64,000 nucleotides of DNA from Cunninghamia lanceolata (GCA_027924645.1 BSBN01001225.1:14278001-14342000); one strand, 5' to 3'. Shown: positions 24,574 through 36,316, counted from the first letter of the stretch. Made by a program: numbers and translations. The notes: generated by a model not told the origin, from the letters alone.

Positions 24574-25994
24574 TGAAATGTACCAGACAAATGAGAGGGG
24601 GGGGGGTGAATTGATTGTCTTCAAAACTTTGACCACTTATGAATATTAACACATCAAACACTTGTTCATTGTTATTCAGATTTAATCATGAAAGCATGAA
24701 ATAAGAAATTCAACACAACAACATCATAAACACATTAGACACCAGGTTTTTTATGTGGAAAACCCTAAAAGGGAAAAACCATGGTGGGTGTTAGCCCACA
24801 TAAATATATATGTTATAACAATACAGAAAAATAGAGGCTCACTGCCCAATATGCTCACTCCAAATGCTAAGGCTCATTGCCAAGATCATCTCACTACCAA
24901 GGGGTGGCTCACTGCCAAGGATTGGTGAACTGATTTGATAGCATCTACTCCATGCTTGGGTTCAATTCCATTGAAGCACGGTAAAACTCCTCTACTCTGC
25001 TCTTCTTACATCTTCACCCTTATCTTTTCATTTTCGCACTTGGACGTCTTTTTCGCAACTACATTACATGCTTTTATACAATTCATCAACATTGGAATGT
25101 ACATCAAGGTCGGCATTACATTCATCAACCATTGGAAGAATCTCCAAGGTTAACATTACAAACATACATAGAAATAGGTCTGGACCTAAACAAAATTTGC
25201 TAAGTTAAAGATGTATGCGGATCATGTTATGCCTTAGCTAGAACTCAAATGCAATCTTCCACGTCACGACATGCTTCCTTAATCTTCAATGAATCTCTAC
25301 AAACAATGAAAACAACCAAGTCGGCCAAGAATGGTGTTAACATTAAGTTTTCTAAGAATAGTCTTCATCCACGATCCAAATTTCTCTTTGCGGACCAATC
25401 CAAAGGTAGGAGCATGATCAAGAGACATCCACAAGCACATTGTAATCACCAGGAACAATTGGACGATCTCTAATCACTCTGTCAAGAAGATTCTTTAAAC
25501 TGGAGCACACGAACAACACTATTAGCCACTGTCATAAAGAAAGGATAGCTTGCAGAACACAAAATCATGAACCATTGGAGTTGAAGGCACTTATCATCAT
25601 TCCAGACTTAACTCTAGAACCATAGATCATAGTTCTTTAATACAGAGGAATGCAGAGCAAAATACATTCTCCCTGTCACTAGTGAATACTCAAAAAAACT
25701 AGTTTTCACTCTGGTGATCATAACTCACTCAATTCTTCATATTGGAGGCTCAAAATTGGAGCATAGCATCTTTATACATGCATCTAAATAACTTCCAATC
25801 TGCAGACAAGAATATTCATTCTACAGGAAATGCAGAGCAATCTACCGAATTATTCTACTGTATCAGAAATACTTATTATCTTCAACAATTAACTCATTAC
25901 AAGCAAGCATCAAAACAAGAGCACAATTGATAGCAATGACAATACAGATATGTTGACATCAATGACAACACTAGTTAGGAACATACTTGCAACA
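24574..25994 (-). mobile_element. 3' LTR of truncated Copia element C
   Basis: It shares the layout of the Copia A and B LTRs: a CAGACAAATGAGAGG start with a G10 run, a GGAAAACCC...GGGAAAAACCATGG stretch, and the end ATGACAACACTAGTTAG...ACTTGCAACA at 25994. A polypurine tract follows immediately. The exact left boundary is uncertain, with TG at 24574 or 24579. It belongs to the same broad family as A and B but is clearly diverged from both. Confidence 0.7.
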
Positions 25995-26008
25995 ATCTCC
26001 CCCTTTGT
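25995..26008 (-). other. Polypurine tract of Copia C
   Basis: Reads ACAAAGGGGGAGAT on the minus strand, directly next to the LTR, and is identical to the tracts of Copia A and B. Further CTCCCCC motifs follow on the plus strand at about 26063, 26095 and 26121. Confidence 0.7.
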
Positions 26009-26344
26009 CATTGATGGCAACATATGATGTGAAAAACTGTAATGACCATCAAGACAAGATACTCCCCCTTTCTTTTTACACATTTGTACTCTTTCTCCCC
26101 CTAAGTTTTTCACATGATTTCTCTCCCCCTTTGATATAAATGGAAATGGACACATACTTGCACTCAGCTGCTCTGATCAAATTTCTCTTTCATGAGTACT
26201 GTAACACTTACTGCTCTTTGTTAGGAACACATATTAAGAACACTTGCTACTCCCACTGAGAGGTAGCTCTCAAAACATCAATCTAGATCAAAGAATGAGG
26301 CTTTGGACACCACTGGACTGATGCATTCTTATGCATCTCAATTC

Positions 26345-26650
26345 AGAGCAGGAGGGGTAATAACTCCTAATGTTTCTCTGATATACTCAAAGGTATCCTT
26401 AGGCAGAGGCTTAGTGAAAATATCTGCAATCTAATCCTTTGTGGACACATATTCCATTTTTACTTCATTCTCTATCACCTTCTCTCTCAAAAAGTGATAC
26501 CTTATTGATATGTGCTTTGTTCTTGAGTGCATCACTGGATTCTTTGAAATGTTTATGGCACTTGTATTGTCATAAAAGATCACAATTGGATCTTCATACA
26601 CAACTCTTATATCCTTCAAAGTCTGCTTCATGGCCACCTTATTACATTTA
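26345..26650 (-). pseudogene. Copia C RNase H, C-terminal fragment
   Basis: The minus-strand frame carries the Copia RNase H end: DPIVIFYDNTSAINISKNP, then TKHISIRYHFLREKV, then a TKPLPK-type tail near 26400-26350. The conserved FYDN..AI segment is intact. Upstream of about 26650 the Copia similarity stops inside an open frame and the sequence becomes that of the unrecognised ORF next to it. So gag, protease, integrase, reverse transcriptase and the 5' LTR of this copy are missing. Confidence 0.75.
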
Positions 26651-29035
26651 ATAAACTCATTGGCCTTCTTTGCCACTAGCCTTCTGTAATTTATTCTTGT
26701 TGCTGTCAAAGAATCATCAGGACTAGTGTATAGCTTCTGAACTAATAGTTGTGACTCAGCCACCTTCGGGGTGATAGATGTCAAAATCTAGTCAATGGTG
26801 GAGTCGACCTTCACACTTAACTCTTGAGCATCCGCAATGAATCTCAAAACTGACCGAAGGAACATGGCAACTCCCTTGATTTTCTCCCAATAAGAAAAAT
26901 ATAATTGTTGTAGCATCGAAAGAATATTAGTTTGCTGAGCAGAGCTCATCAGTGCACTTTGCAGCTGTTGGATCTGCAAATCCTTATTTTGGCCCTCTAG
27001 CTACAGCTTTGTGATCTGGTCCTCTTTCTCCTTCCTTTTCGCTATGGCATGTTGTTGTGAGGTGGAATCAGAAAGGTTCGTTTGAACCTATGCCAACTCC
27101 TACTCTTTAGCCTGTAACTTTGAGTTAAGGCTTTCTTTCTCCTTTTCCATTGCGGCCTCGGCCCAAGCCTGATCTAGCTTCATCTACAGTTTATCCCTTA
27201 CAGCCTGTTCCACCTCCAAGTCCTCCTTTGAGATTTTATCCTGTAATTATTTTTTTAGTCGAGATACTCCACATCCTTGCCCTTGATTTCAACATTGAGT
27301 TGTTCAACAATAGCCTTGATATTTTTTAGCTCTTGCTCCCTCTTTCCCGCCTATCAACTGGCCTTCAAATAGTCTGTTGTGATGGCCCTTTGGGTCTCCT
27401 CCATCAGCTCCACTCTATCTTGCGGGTGGGCATGGATGAGGTTGAGGCCAATGGCATGTACTCTGTAATCATCTGGTTGCATATGTTCTTCAGGCTTGTT
27501 CATGTTCAGGGTCATAGATGCTATCATTATGTTTTGGTGTGCCTCGTCATACACAATCCCCATTTTTGGGGCAGCGAGCCTTTGTGCTTCCTTTTGTCTT
27601 CTCTTATGTATCCTCTCCTCTTGAGCTTTCTTGGTTGTATCTATCTAGCCACTATATTGCCCAGGGGATTGGATATATTGCCCAACAAAAGGTGTGCTAG
27701 TAGGGAGGCCAAAAGGAATGGGCATAATAGAAGACATCATATGAGTCCCCACGAAGGTGCACAATGGGAAGCTTAGAGTGGAGGGGGAGAAATGAAGAAT
27801 GCTCTGTAGAGGGGCCTACGAGATACACAAAGGTGTGGGATCAATCAGGGGATCGAAGGAGGTTGGCAACGCCATGGTTACCTACATAGAGGATGAAATT
27901 GGAGGGGAGAGACGTTGCAGGAGATGTGGATGTGGGGATAGAAGACAAGGGCTACAAGACGGTTGAAGAAATGATTGTAGAGGCGAAGGCTGCAACAAAT
28001 GCGGTGGGGGAAACAAGAGATTGAGAAAAGAGAAGGGGAGGAGTAAAACATACTTGTGTTGTGGGAGCCGCAGAGGTCTGCATGACATATACTACATCCT
28101 CCTCCATCAAGTTGCTCAGGTCAACCTTTCTTTGCTTCACCTTCTTCTCAGGCTGAGAGGATATCCTCGAAAAAGATCCCTCTGCTGCAGAAATTGAAGT
28201 AGCTATCTTTCGCCTCAAGGTTCACATGCTCCTTTCAAAAGCTAGATCATAATTGATTGTTCCTGGGTAGGAGGAGACTCCGCAGGCCTCTCTTCAATGC
28301 TTATGAACTAGGACTCATCTGGGACTGTCAGATTAACCAGCCTTGAATGCTCCTCATCCCATTTAGTATCAAATATATCGTCTGAATCAATGGAGTCATA
28401 GGGGGCATTTAGGTCATGTATCTCCTGATGATACACCCAGAAAGCCACAATTTTCTCATCATCCCACCCCTCTTTATCCAAGTGATTCTTCAGTCCCTTG
28501 TGAATCTTCATCATGGGGTTGAAATCCTTCTTCAGATTATAAAAGGAGAATGATGTTCACCTTGACTGTGCTATGGGGATATGCGCTAGATCGATAAAAT
28601 TTGCAATAGACTCAACACTCAGGGATCGTTGCTCATCCCAATACTTATGTGGCTCGTGTACTATCTGTGTCGTAATCTTTATTGCCACAAAACACCCATC
28701 AGGGTCATAATTCCATTGGTCACAGATCATATCTAGACCAATGTCAGTGAGTTTGAACACAAGCAATTTTTCTAAAAACCTCTTCCTCACCGTTATTCCT
28801 GACCTAGTTAGTGGAGTGAAATATATTGTCACTTTCTTTCTTCTAGCTCCCCATTCTGTATCAACTATACTCAACTATTTGGCCAATTTCATGGCCAGCA
28901 TCCTCTCAATTGGATGTGGGGAGCCTGAAGGGCTCCCCTTTGAAACCATGCATCTTGAAAAAAGTGAAATTGGTTCCAAAGAACCAGTCGGAAGGAGGAT
29001 TGTTGCTCACCATCCATGCTTTATGATGGTCTACA
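26651..29035 (-). pseudogene. Unrecognised long ORF, C-terminal part (downstream of the Copia A insertion)
   Basis: Decayed minus-strand coding sequence. From the insertion inward it includes a Trp/Phe-rich stretch (AWMVSNNPPSDWFFGTNF), the block at 28874-28557 (WNYDPDGCFVAIK), an acidic block at 28514-28308, a Ser/Pro-rich part, and a long Glu/Lys/Gln-rich stretch (about 27350-26790) with coiled-coil character. Several stops and shifts are present. The frame fuses with Copia C RNase H at about 26650. No named domain was recognised. Its size, decay and position between retroelements suggest a retroelement-associated or otherwise repetitive ORF rather than a working host gene, but that is inference. 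Confidence 0.5.
29031..29035. repeat. Target site duplication of Copia A, left copy
   Basis: CTACA, identical to 36312-36316 at the other end. Five bases is the usual target duplication for Copia elements. Confidence 0.9.
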
Positions 29036-30414
29036 TGTTAGATTCAGGACAGACAACTGAGAGGGGGGGGAATCAGTTGTCCAAAACTTTCTTCCGATTA
29101 ATCACTTAAATCCTTCTTGTAATTCAACAACATAATAATAAATCAATCATGGAAACATAATGCAACAATTCAAGAGCAAAAACACATTAACACATATGAC
29201 ACCAAGATTTTAACATGGAAAACCCAGTTAAGGGAAAAACCACGGGGTGACTAACCCAAGATTATATTCTCTATTAAAAGAATAAGAAGAACAAATGGCA
29301 CATACTAATTAGGGCTTACTGCCCGAGCACACTGCTCACAAGAGGCCCACTGCCTACAGGAGACACACTGTCTACAGAAAGATAAATATTACATACTTGA
29401 ACTAAAGAATAACATCTTCACCATGCTTGAGTTAGTTCCATTTAAGCCCAATACTTCTGCTCTGCCTTTCGCTCTTCTCCTCTCTACCACACTCTCATTT
29501 CCACACTAGATCCCTGTGAAATGACTTCACAAATTCTTATTTATACAAGACATTTGACTTTGGGATAATCATCCAAGTTAGCATACATTATAGAGCAAAT
29601 ACATAAATACAACATGACTAATTACAAAAAAGACTTCACGTGGATCAACACACTGTCGGCTACACAGATCTAAGACTTCAATCTTCTTTGAGGAACACAC
29701 CATGCTTCATAGAACATCTTTAAGATCATCTGTAGGATGTGTAACTCATCTAGTCAGCCAGACTTAAGAAGAACATCATCATCCGGAAGTAATTCTTCAA
29801 TTACAAGCTCAATCTTCAATGCGGACCACCAACACGAACTGGACACAACCCAAAGACCTTTACAAGCTTGCCTGAATCACCAAGAACATCCACACTACTT
29901 CTGCTTACTGAAATCATTCTCTCCTTCATCTAGAACCTCAAGAACACAGTCTGTCATCACTATCATATTGGAATAGATGCTTGTGGACCTCCAGACCATG
30001 AACCAATTGAGTTGTCAATTCACATTGACTTCCTAAACACTCCATCAAATCCATAGAACAAGATATTGCATCTCCAGATCTCACCAGACCTATCTATGTC
30101 ATTATGTCACCTCTAAACATCTGCCATAACTGGTTTTACTCAAGTGGCCATAACTTCTTCAAATCTTCATGCAGACCTCTCAGATCTTTACTAGATCATC
30201 TTAAGACACATATCTACAAACCATTTTATATGCATCCTCTGATCTTCATCTTAGCTGAGATCTTCACCTCACTATCTTCACTTTTCTTTCTCTATTCCTG
30301 ATAGGACTAATTTTCTCAATATCCTCAGCATACAACTCATCCAATCCATATCATCAATGTAACAGGAGTATGTTGACATCAATGACAACACCGGTTAGCC
30401 CCATACTTGGAACA
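29036..30414 (-). repeat. Copia A 3' LTR
   Basis: Begins TGTTAGATTCAGG and ends ACTTGGAACA on the plus strand. About eight differences from the other LTR were counted by eye over the first 200 bp, so the insertion is not recent. It contains the same minus-strand TATAAATAAG box (plus-strand CTTATTTATA near 29547) as the 5' copy. Confidence 0.9.
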
Positions 30415-30428
30415 ATCTCCCCCTTTGT
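30415..30428 (-). other. Polypurine tract of Copia A
   Basis: ACAAAGGGGGAGAT on the minus strand, directly before the 3' LTR. Similar CTCCCCCTTTG motifs recur on the plus strand at about 30550 and 30598, with a shorter one near 30661. Confidence 0.85.
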
Positions 30429-30747
30429 CATTGATGGCAACATATGATGTGAAAAATTATTTTAATCATCAAGACAAGAACTTCTTCTCACTGACTAACA
30501 AAACTCCCCCTATCAACAACAACCATTCACATGTCTTCTCTTCCTTTACTGCTCCCCCTTTGATCAACAACCACTTTTTGATTTTCACATGTCTTCTCTC
30601 CCCCTTTGACATCAATGGCAAAGGGCACATACTTGCATCATTTCATAATCATACCAGCTGCTCCCCCTGAGTAGCAGCTTCCCAACATCAATTCGGACCA
30701 CAAGATATGACTGTGAGATCCACCGGACTGATGCACATCAGTGCACC

Positions 30748-31200
30748 TTAATTTAGAACCGGAGGGGTAATAACCCCTAACTTCTCCCTGAGATACTCAA
30801 AAGAGCCCTTAGGTAGAGGTTTAGTAAAAATATTTGCAATTTGATCCTTGGAAGGCACAAACTCCAATTTGACTTCATTCTTGTTTACTTGCTCTCTCAA
30901 AAAGTGAAACTTGATGGATATATGTTTTGTTTTTGAATTCAACACCAGATTTTTTGATATATTTATTGCACTTGAATTATCACAGAAGAATGTGATAGGT
31001 TCCTCATACTCCACTTTGATGTCTCTTAGCATATGCTTCATCCACAATGCTTGAGTGCAACTACCTGCTGCTGCAGTATATTCTACTTTTGCAGTGGACA
31101 GAGATATTGCCTCTTGTTTCTTGCTCAGCCAAGAAACCAATCTTTTCCCCAAAATGAATGCTCCACCACTGGTACTCTTCTAGTCATCCACATCTCCTGC
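30748..31200 (-). pseudogene. Copia A RNase H
   Basis: The open block at 31152-30748 has the Copia RNase H signature: SWLSKKQEAISLSTAKVEY, FFCDNSSAINISKN, KTKHISIKFHFLREQV, and the IFTKPLPKGSFEYLREKLG end. The conserved segment (I)F(Y/C)DN is present. Between this block and the reverse transcriptase at 31201 two in-frame TAG stops interrupt the normally conserved D(W)AGD...(R)KSTSGG region. One replaces Trp. RNase H removes the RNA strand after reverse transcription. It could not be made as one polyprotein here. Confidence 0.85.
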
Positions 31201-32336
31201 CTAATCCACATCTATATATGCATGAAGTGAGAAATCGTGATCTCTAGGATACCACAGACCATACACAACCGTCCCTTTTAGATATCTGAGAATCCTCTTG
31301 ATTTCCATGACATGAGATTCTCTAGGATCAGCTTGGAATCTAGCAACAAGACCAACATCATTCATAATGTTAGGTCTAGTTTGAGTAAGATACAATAGTC
31401 CTCCAATCATTGACCTGTACTTTTTCTGATCAGCCTTAAGAGAGTCATCATCTTTGCTCAATTTACATCTAGTTGCCATGGGAGTACTCATTGGTTTTGA
31501 GTCTTCCATCCCAAATTTCTTCAACAATTCTTTCACATATTTGGTCTTTGAAATGAAGATTCCTTTCTTTGTTTGAATGATTTGTAGACCCAAGAAGAAA
31601 TTTATTTCCCCAAACATGGACATCTCAAATTCACTTTTCATTTGATTTGCAAAAGTTTTGCACATACTATCTCTACCTCCAAAAATGATATCATCAACAA
31701 ACACTTCAACAATTAAGATGTTTTCATGATCAATTTTGAAGTATAAGTTACTGTCAGTAGTATCTTTGTTGAAACCAATCTTCAAAAGATGCTTATCCAA
31801 TCTTTCATACCAGGCTCTTGGGGCTTGTTTGAGTCCATACAGTGCTTTCTTCAACTTGCAGACCATATCACCATGATCAGACAATTGAAATCCATCCGGT
31901 TGCTCAATGTATACTTCTTCTTCCAAGTCACCATTCAGGAAGGCAGACTTGACATCCATCTGATATACCTTGAAATCTTTGAAGGAGTAAAGGCAAGAAA
32001 TAATCTGACTGCTTCAATTCTTGCCACCAGAGCAAAAGTTTCTTCAAAATCAACTCCTTCTACTTGAGAGTAACCCTTGCAGACCAATCTGGCTTTGTTT
32101 TTGACTACTTCACTGTCTTCATTCAGTTTATTCTGAAAGACCCATTTGGTTCCAATCACATTCTTGTTTCTAAGTATGGGAACAAGATCCCAAGTGTGAT
32201 TTTTCTCAATTTGCATCAGCTCTTCCTCCATTGCTTTAGTCCATCTTTCATCATTGCATGCTTCATTCACTGACTTTGGTTCAATCTTTGAAATCAAACA
32301 GTACTCTTCTTGTTTGAACACCTTTGCATTTATCAC
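31201..32336 (-). pseudogene. Copia A reverse transcriptase
   Basis: Two overlapping open blocks in different frames, 32336-31935 and 31959-31201, together cover the Copia-type reverse transcriptase (RVT_2). The first has [18 protein letters not shown] and [12 protein letters not shown]. The second has [34 protein letters not shown] and the catalytic FVDDIIFGG (the YVDD-type box), so the core active site is intact. The change of frame near 31935-31990 is a small insertion or deletion that would stop translation. The domain copies element RNA into DNA. It follows integrase, which defines the Copia order. Confidence 0.88.
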
Positions 32337-32343
32337 CCATGAT

Positions 32344-33413
32344 CTAATCTTCAGAGTGATTTAGTCTTACACACCTGGGAATTTTGGGAATTTCTTGCAC
32401 TTCTGTTTCTTGAACAGGGTCATCTAACCTTATCTCTTCTTCTTGATTCTCTAGGTCAGTATGGATCTGAATTTCAGAAGGGGCTTGGACTTCTTGGACC
32501 AAAACATCATTCTGATCATCTTCATCATATTCATAAAACCTTGAGGGTTTTTCAATACTTTCATCAACCTTCACATTTGTACTTTCTATAATCTTTCTTA
32601 ATCTCTTATTATAACATTGGTATGCTTTGCTTCGAGTAGAATAACCCAAGAATGTTCCTTCATCACTTCTAGCATAAAATTTTCCAAGATCCTCATCTCT
32701 TTTAATGTAACATTTTCTACCAAAGACTCTGAAATACTTCACAGTGGGAGTGGTGACAAACCAGAGTTCATAAGGGGTCTTACCAGTATTGCTTTTGATT
32801 TGTACTCAATTAAGAGTATAGATAGCAATGCTTACAACTTCTCTCTAGTAGATCTGAGAAATATTTGCTTCCATCATCATGGTTCTAGATGCTTCCTAGA
32901 TGGTCCGGTTCTTTCTCTCCACTACTCCATTTTGCTGTGGAGTCCTTGGAGCAGACAACTATCTTTTTATCCCATGTTTCTCATAGAATTCTATGAACTC
33001 TCCGAATGTGAATTCTCCACCTCTGTCAGACCTAAGACATTTTATGTTTAATATGGTTTCATTCTCTACCATAGCCTTGAATATTTTGAATTTCTCAAGA
33101 GCCTTAGATTTCTCTTTCAGAAAAGTCACCCACATCATCCGGAGTGATCATCAATTAATAACATGAAGTATCTATCACCTTGCACACTCCTGATTCTTGT
33201 CAGACCACATAGATCAGTATGAACTAAGTCCAATAAGCTGGTAGAAGACTGTTCCTTACTTTTGAATGTGACTCTGCTTTGCTTACCCAACTGACATTCT
33301 TTGCACAAACTATTAGTAGGTTTCACCAGTGTTGGAAAATCTCTTACATCCTGAGTGTTTCTTATCTTGATGATATTATCAAAATTCGCATGACACATTC
33401 TCCTATGCCACAA
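32344..33413 (-). pseudogene. Copia A integrase
   Basis: The zinc-binding H-x4-H...C-x2-C motif is present (MWHRRMCHAN and CKECQLGKQ), followed by the catalytic core: Asp in VHTDLCG, Asp in RSDRGGEF near 33015, and Glu in PQQNGVVERKN near 32930. All three acidic residues of the D-D-E triad can be read. Several stops interrupt the frame around 32750-33130. The open block 32742-32344 is the C-terminal part: FLGYSTRSKAYQCYN, then an acidic linker. The enzyme inserts element DNA into the genome. It is broken here only by stops and shifts, not by loss of catalytic residues. Confidence 0.85.
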
Positions 33414-33414
33414 C

Positions 33415-33887
33415 TAACTTTGATCAATTTGAACAAATAAACAACTTTTACCAGTACCAACCAAGTGGAAGATATTACCTTTTGTTTGAGTACCGGATGC
33501 AATCTCTGTTCCAGAACTTGCAAAGATCTTACAATTTCTATTTTTGAGTTGGAGATCATAGCCTTTGTCTACCAACTATCCAACACTGAGAAGATTGTGC
33601 TTCAGACCTTCAACATATAGTACATTACTGGTTTTGTTCTTTCCATCAAAAGAAATGGTTCCTCCACCTCTGATTCTGTCAACAGAATTATCACCAAATT
33701 TTACCACTCCTCCTTCATATCTTTCCAAATCTATGAACTTATTTTTGTCACCTGTCATATGGTGGGAGCATCCATTGTCAATGACCCAATCATCCTTTTC
33801 TTCAACTTGGGCAGCCATAGCTCTTTCTACCATTTTATGATTGACAAATTCAGAGGGCATTGGATCTTCCTTGATGACAATAAACAC
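33415..33887 (-). pseudogene. Copia A aspartic protease and pre-integrase segment, altered active site
   Basis: The open block 33887-33576 carries the Copia protease strand as WVIDNGCSHHMTGD. The family has D-S/T-G at this site, and Copia B in this window keeps IDSGCSHHM, so A has Ser changed to Asn (AGT to AAT). An Asn at this place is expected to impair or abolish the protease. The downstream segment has ISFDGKNKTSNVLYVEGLKHNLLSVG, typical of the pre-integrase region, then breaks frame. Two stops separate it from gag where B reads through. Confidence 0.85.
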
Positions 33888-33908
33888 CTAGTCACTTCTA
33901 GATTTGTT

Positions 33909-34877
33909 TCATGTCTCTGATTCATCATCTGTTACTCCTTCATCATCATCTTCATGAACATAGTAACATTTCTTTTGGAATCTTAATCTGTTTGGATTTA
34001 GCCTTGAAAATCTTTCCGGACACCTTAAGGCAAAATGACCAATCTTATTGTAGTTAAAACGTTTAAAAGACAATTTCCCTTCATACTTACTGGATCCTCT
34101 TGGCAGTCTTTTTGCAATAAGGGCTTCAAGTTGAGCAGCTTCTGCTTCATCTTCTTCTAGATCTTTTCTTGCTTTTTCATACCATGATAGTTTCTTTGAA
34201 GAGTTCTCTCTCAGATCAAACTTTTGTCTTCCTTTTATAGAGGCACTAGCTTTGAATGTAGATTTAGTCTTGGGGGGTGCATCTCCAAACTTGGCCAATT
34301 CAAATGTAGCTAATTTACCAACCAATTGATCTCTTGTGATATTTGAAAACGATCTGAATTCTTCAATAGCAACAACCTTGTATTTGTAAGAATCGGGAAG
34401 GGATCTAAGAACTTTGGCAACAATCTCATCTTTATCCAAGATTCCACCAGCACATCTAATGCCACAAACAAGCTCATTTACTCTTGGCATAAATGTAGTG
34501 ATATTTCCATATTCTCTCATCTTCAAGTTTTCAAATTTTCCTTTCAGACTTTGTAGCTTGGCACATTTAACATACTTGTCTCCTTCATGCAGAAGTTCCA
34601 GTTTTTCTGAAATCTCATATGCAATTTTTAGATCAATAACATTTGTCAGCTCTGAATCAGATAAGGCACTTAATAGAACTTTTTTAGCCCAAAGATTGTT
34701 TTCAGCATCTCTAACTTCATCTATAGTTCTCAGACCATTCTGTGGAGGAACATACTTCTTTGAGGCCATGATCCAATATTGCATTCCCATACATTGCAAG
34801 TGACATTCCATGCAACTTTTCCAAAGAGTGTAATTGGTTCCATCAAACCTCAGACTATCCTTCTTATAGGACAACAT
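33909..34877 (-). pseudogene. Copia A gag with damaged zinc knuckle
   Basis: The ATG at 34877 opens a frame of about 322 codons: MLSYKKDSLRFDGTNYTLWK, then FENLKMREYGNITTFMPRVN, the UBN2-type gag signature. The first helices and the central capsid-like part are intact. The knuckle near the C-terminus reads RFNYNKIGHFALRC. The family has C-x2-C-x4-H-x4-C, so the first two Cys are replaced by Arg and Tyr and zinc and RNA binding are probably lost. An acidic tail (EDDDEGVTDDESET) ends at a stop. Gag packages element RNA. Upstream are the primer site and 5' LTR. Confidence 0.88.
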
Positions 34878-34919
34878 CCTAGATCTCCTCAAGCGGTTAA
34901 GCTCTTTTAGAGGAACTTA

Positions 34920-34931
34920 GCTCGGATACCA
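34920..34931 (-). other. Primer binding site of Copia A
   Basis: The minus strand reads TGGTATCCGAGC, one base different from TGGTATCAGAGC, the common plant Copia site complementary to initiator tRNA-Met. It is separated from the LTR by two bases. Copia B has the unchanged version. Confidence 0.85.
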
Positions 34932-34933
34932 AT

Positions 34934-36311
34934 TGTTAGATTCAGGACAGACAACTGAGAGGGGGGGTGAATCAGTTGTCTAAAACTTTCTTCCAATTAA
35001 TCACTTAAATCCTTCTTGTAATTCAGTAGCATAATAATAAATCAATCATGGAAACATAATGCAACAATTCAAGAGAAGAAACACATTAACACATATGACA
35101 CCAAGATTTTAACATGGAAAACCCGGTTAAGGGAAAAACCACGGGGTGACTAACCCAAGATTGTATTCTCTGTTAAAAGAATAAGAAGAACAAATGTCAC
35201 ATGCCAATTAGGGCTTACTGCCTGAGTACACTGCTCACAAGAGGCCCACTACCTACAGGAGACACACTGTCTATAGAAAGATAAATATTACATACTTGAA
35301 CTGAAGAATATCATCTTCACCATGCTTGAGTCAGTTCCATTTAAGCCCAATACTTCTACTCTACCTTTCGCTCTTCTCCTCTCTACCACACTCTCATTTC
35401 CACACCAGATCCCTTTGAAATGACTTCACAACTTCTTATTTATACAAGACATTTGACTTTGGGATAATCATCCAAGTCGGCATACATTACAGAGCAAATA
35501 CATAAATACAACATGACTAATTACAAAAAAAATTCACGCGGATCAACACACTATCAGCTACATAGATCTAAGACTTTAATCTTCTTTGAGGAACATGCCA
35601 TACTTCATAGAACTCTTCAATATCATCCGCAGGATGTGTAACTCATCCAGTCGGCTAGACTTAGGAAGAAAATTATCATCTAGAAGTAATTCTTCAATTA
35701 CGAGCTAAGTCTTCAATGTGGACCACCAACACAAACTGGACAGAATCTAAAGACCTTCACAAGCTTGCCTGAATTACCAAGAACATCCACACTACTTTTG
35801 CTTACTGAAATCATTCTCTCCTTCATCCAAAACCTCAAGAACATAGTATGTCATCATTGTCATATTGGAATAGATGCTTGCAGACCTCAAGACCATGAAC
35901 CAATTGAGTTGTCAATTCACATTGACTTCCTAAACACTCCATCAAATTTGTAGAACAAGATATTGCATCTTTGGATCTCACCAAACCTATTTGTGTCAAT
36001 CTGTCACCTCTGAACATGTTCTAGAACCAGTTTTACTCAAGTGGCCTTAACTTCTTCAAATATTCATGCAGACCTCTCAGATCTTTACTGGATCATCTTA
36101 AGACACATATCTACAAACCCTTTTATACGCAACCTTTGATCTTCATCTTAGCTGGGATTTTCACCTCATTGTCTTCACTGTTCTTTCTCTATTCCTAATA
36201 GGACTAATTTTCTCAATATCCTCAGCATACAACTTGTCCAATCCATATAATCAATGCAACAAGAGTATGTTGACATCAATGACAACATCGGTTAGGCCCA
36301 TACTTGCAACA
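34934..36311 (-). repeat. Copia A 5' LTR
   Basis: TGTTAGATTCAGG...ACTTGCAACA on the plus strand, 1378 bp, next to the primer site on one side and the CTACA duplication on the other. It carries the minus-strand promoter box TATAAATAAG. Confidence 0.9.
35435..35444 (-). promoter_or_regulatory. TATA box of the Copia A 5' LTR
   Basis: TATAAATAAG on the minus strand, conserved in the other A LTR and in both LTRs of Copia B, consistent with the U3/R promoter of this family. Confidence 0.6.
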
Positions 36312-36316
36312 CTACA
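36312..36316. repeat. Target site duplication of Copia A, right copy
   Basis: CTACA, identical to 29031-29035. Confidence 0.9.

Larger units (their letters stand above)
29036..36311 (-). mobile_element. Copia retrotransposon A, complete structure
   Basis: Two direct LTRs (29036-30414 and 34934-36311), a 5-bp target duplication, a primer site, a polypurine tract, and internal domains in Copia order on the minus strand: gag, protease, integrase, reverse transcriptase, RNase H. Length is about 7.28 kb. It sits inside the unrecognised ORF described on either side. Joining the flanks at one CTACA copy keeps that ORF in frame, confirming an insertion event. Multiple stops, a frame break and a changed protease motif make it non-autonomous. 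Confidence 0.92.

Noticed and set aside
27333..27776. 147-codon plus-strand open frame
   Set aside because: Antisense to the decayed unrecognised ORF. No motif, non-ATG start.
31789..34803. Plus-strand open frames across Copia A
   Set aside because: Antisense shadows of the integrase, reverse transcriptase and gag on the minus strand.
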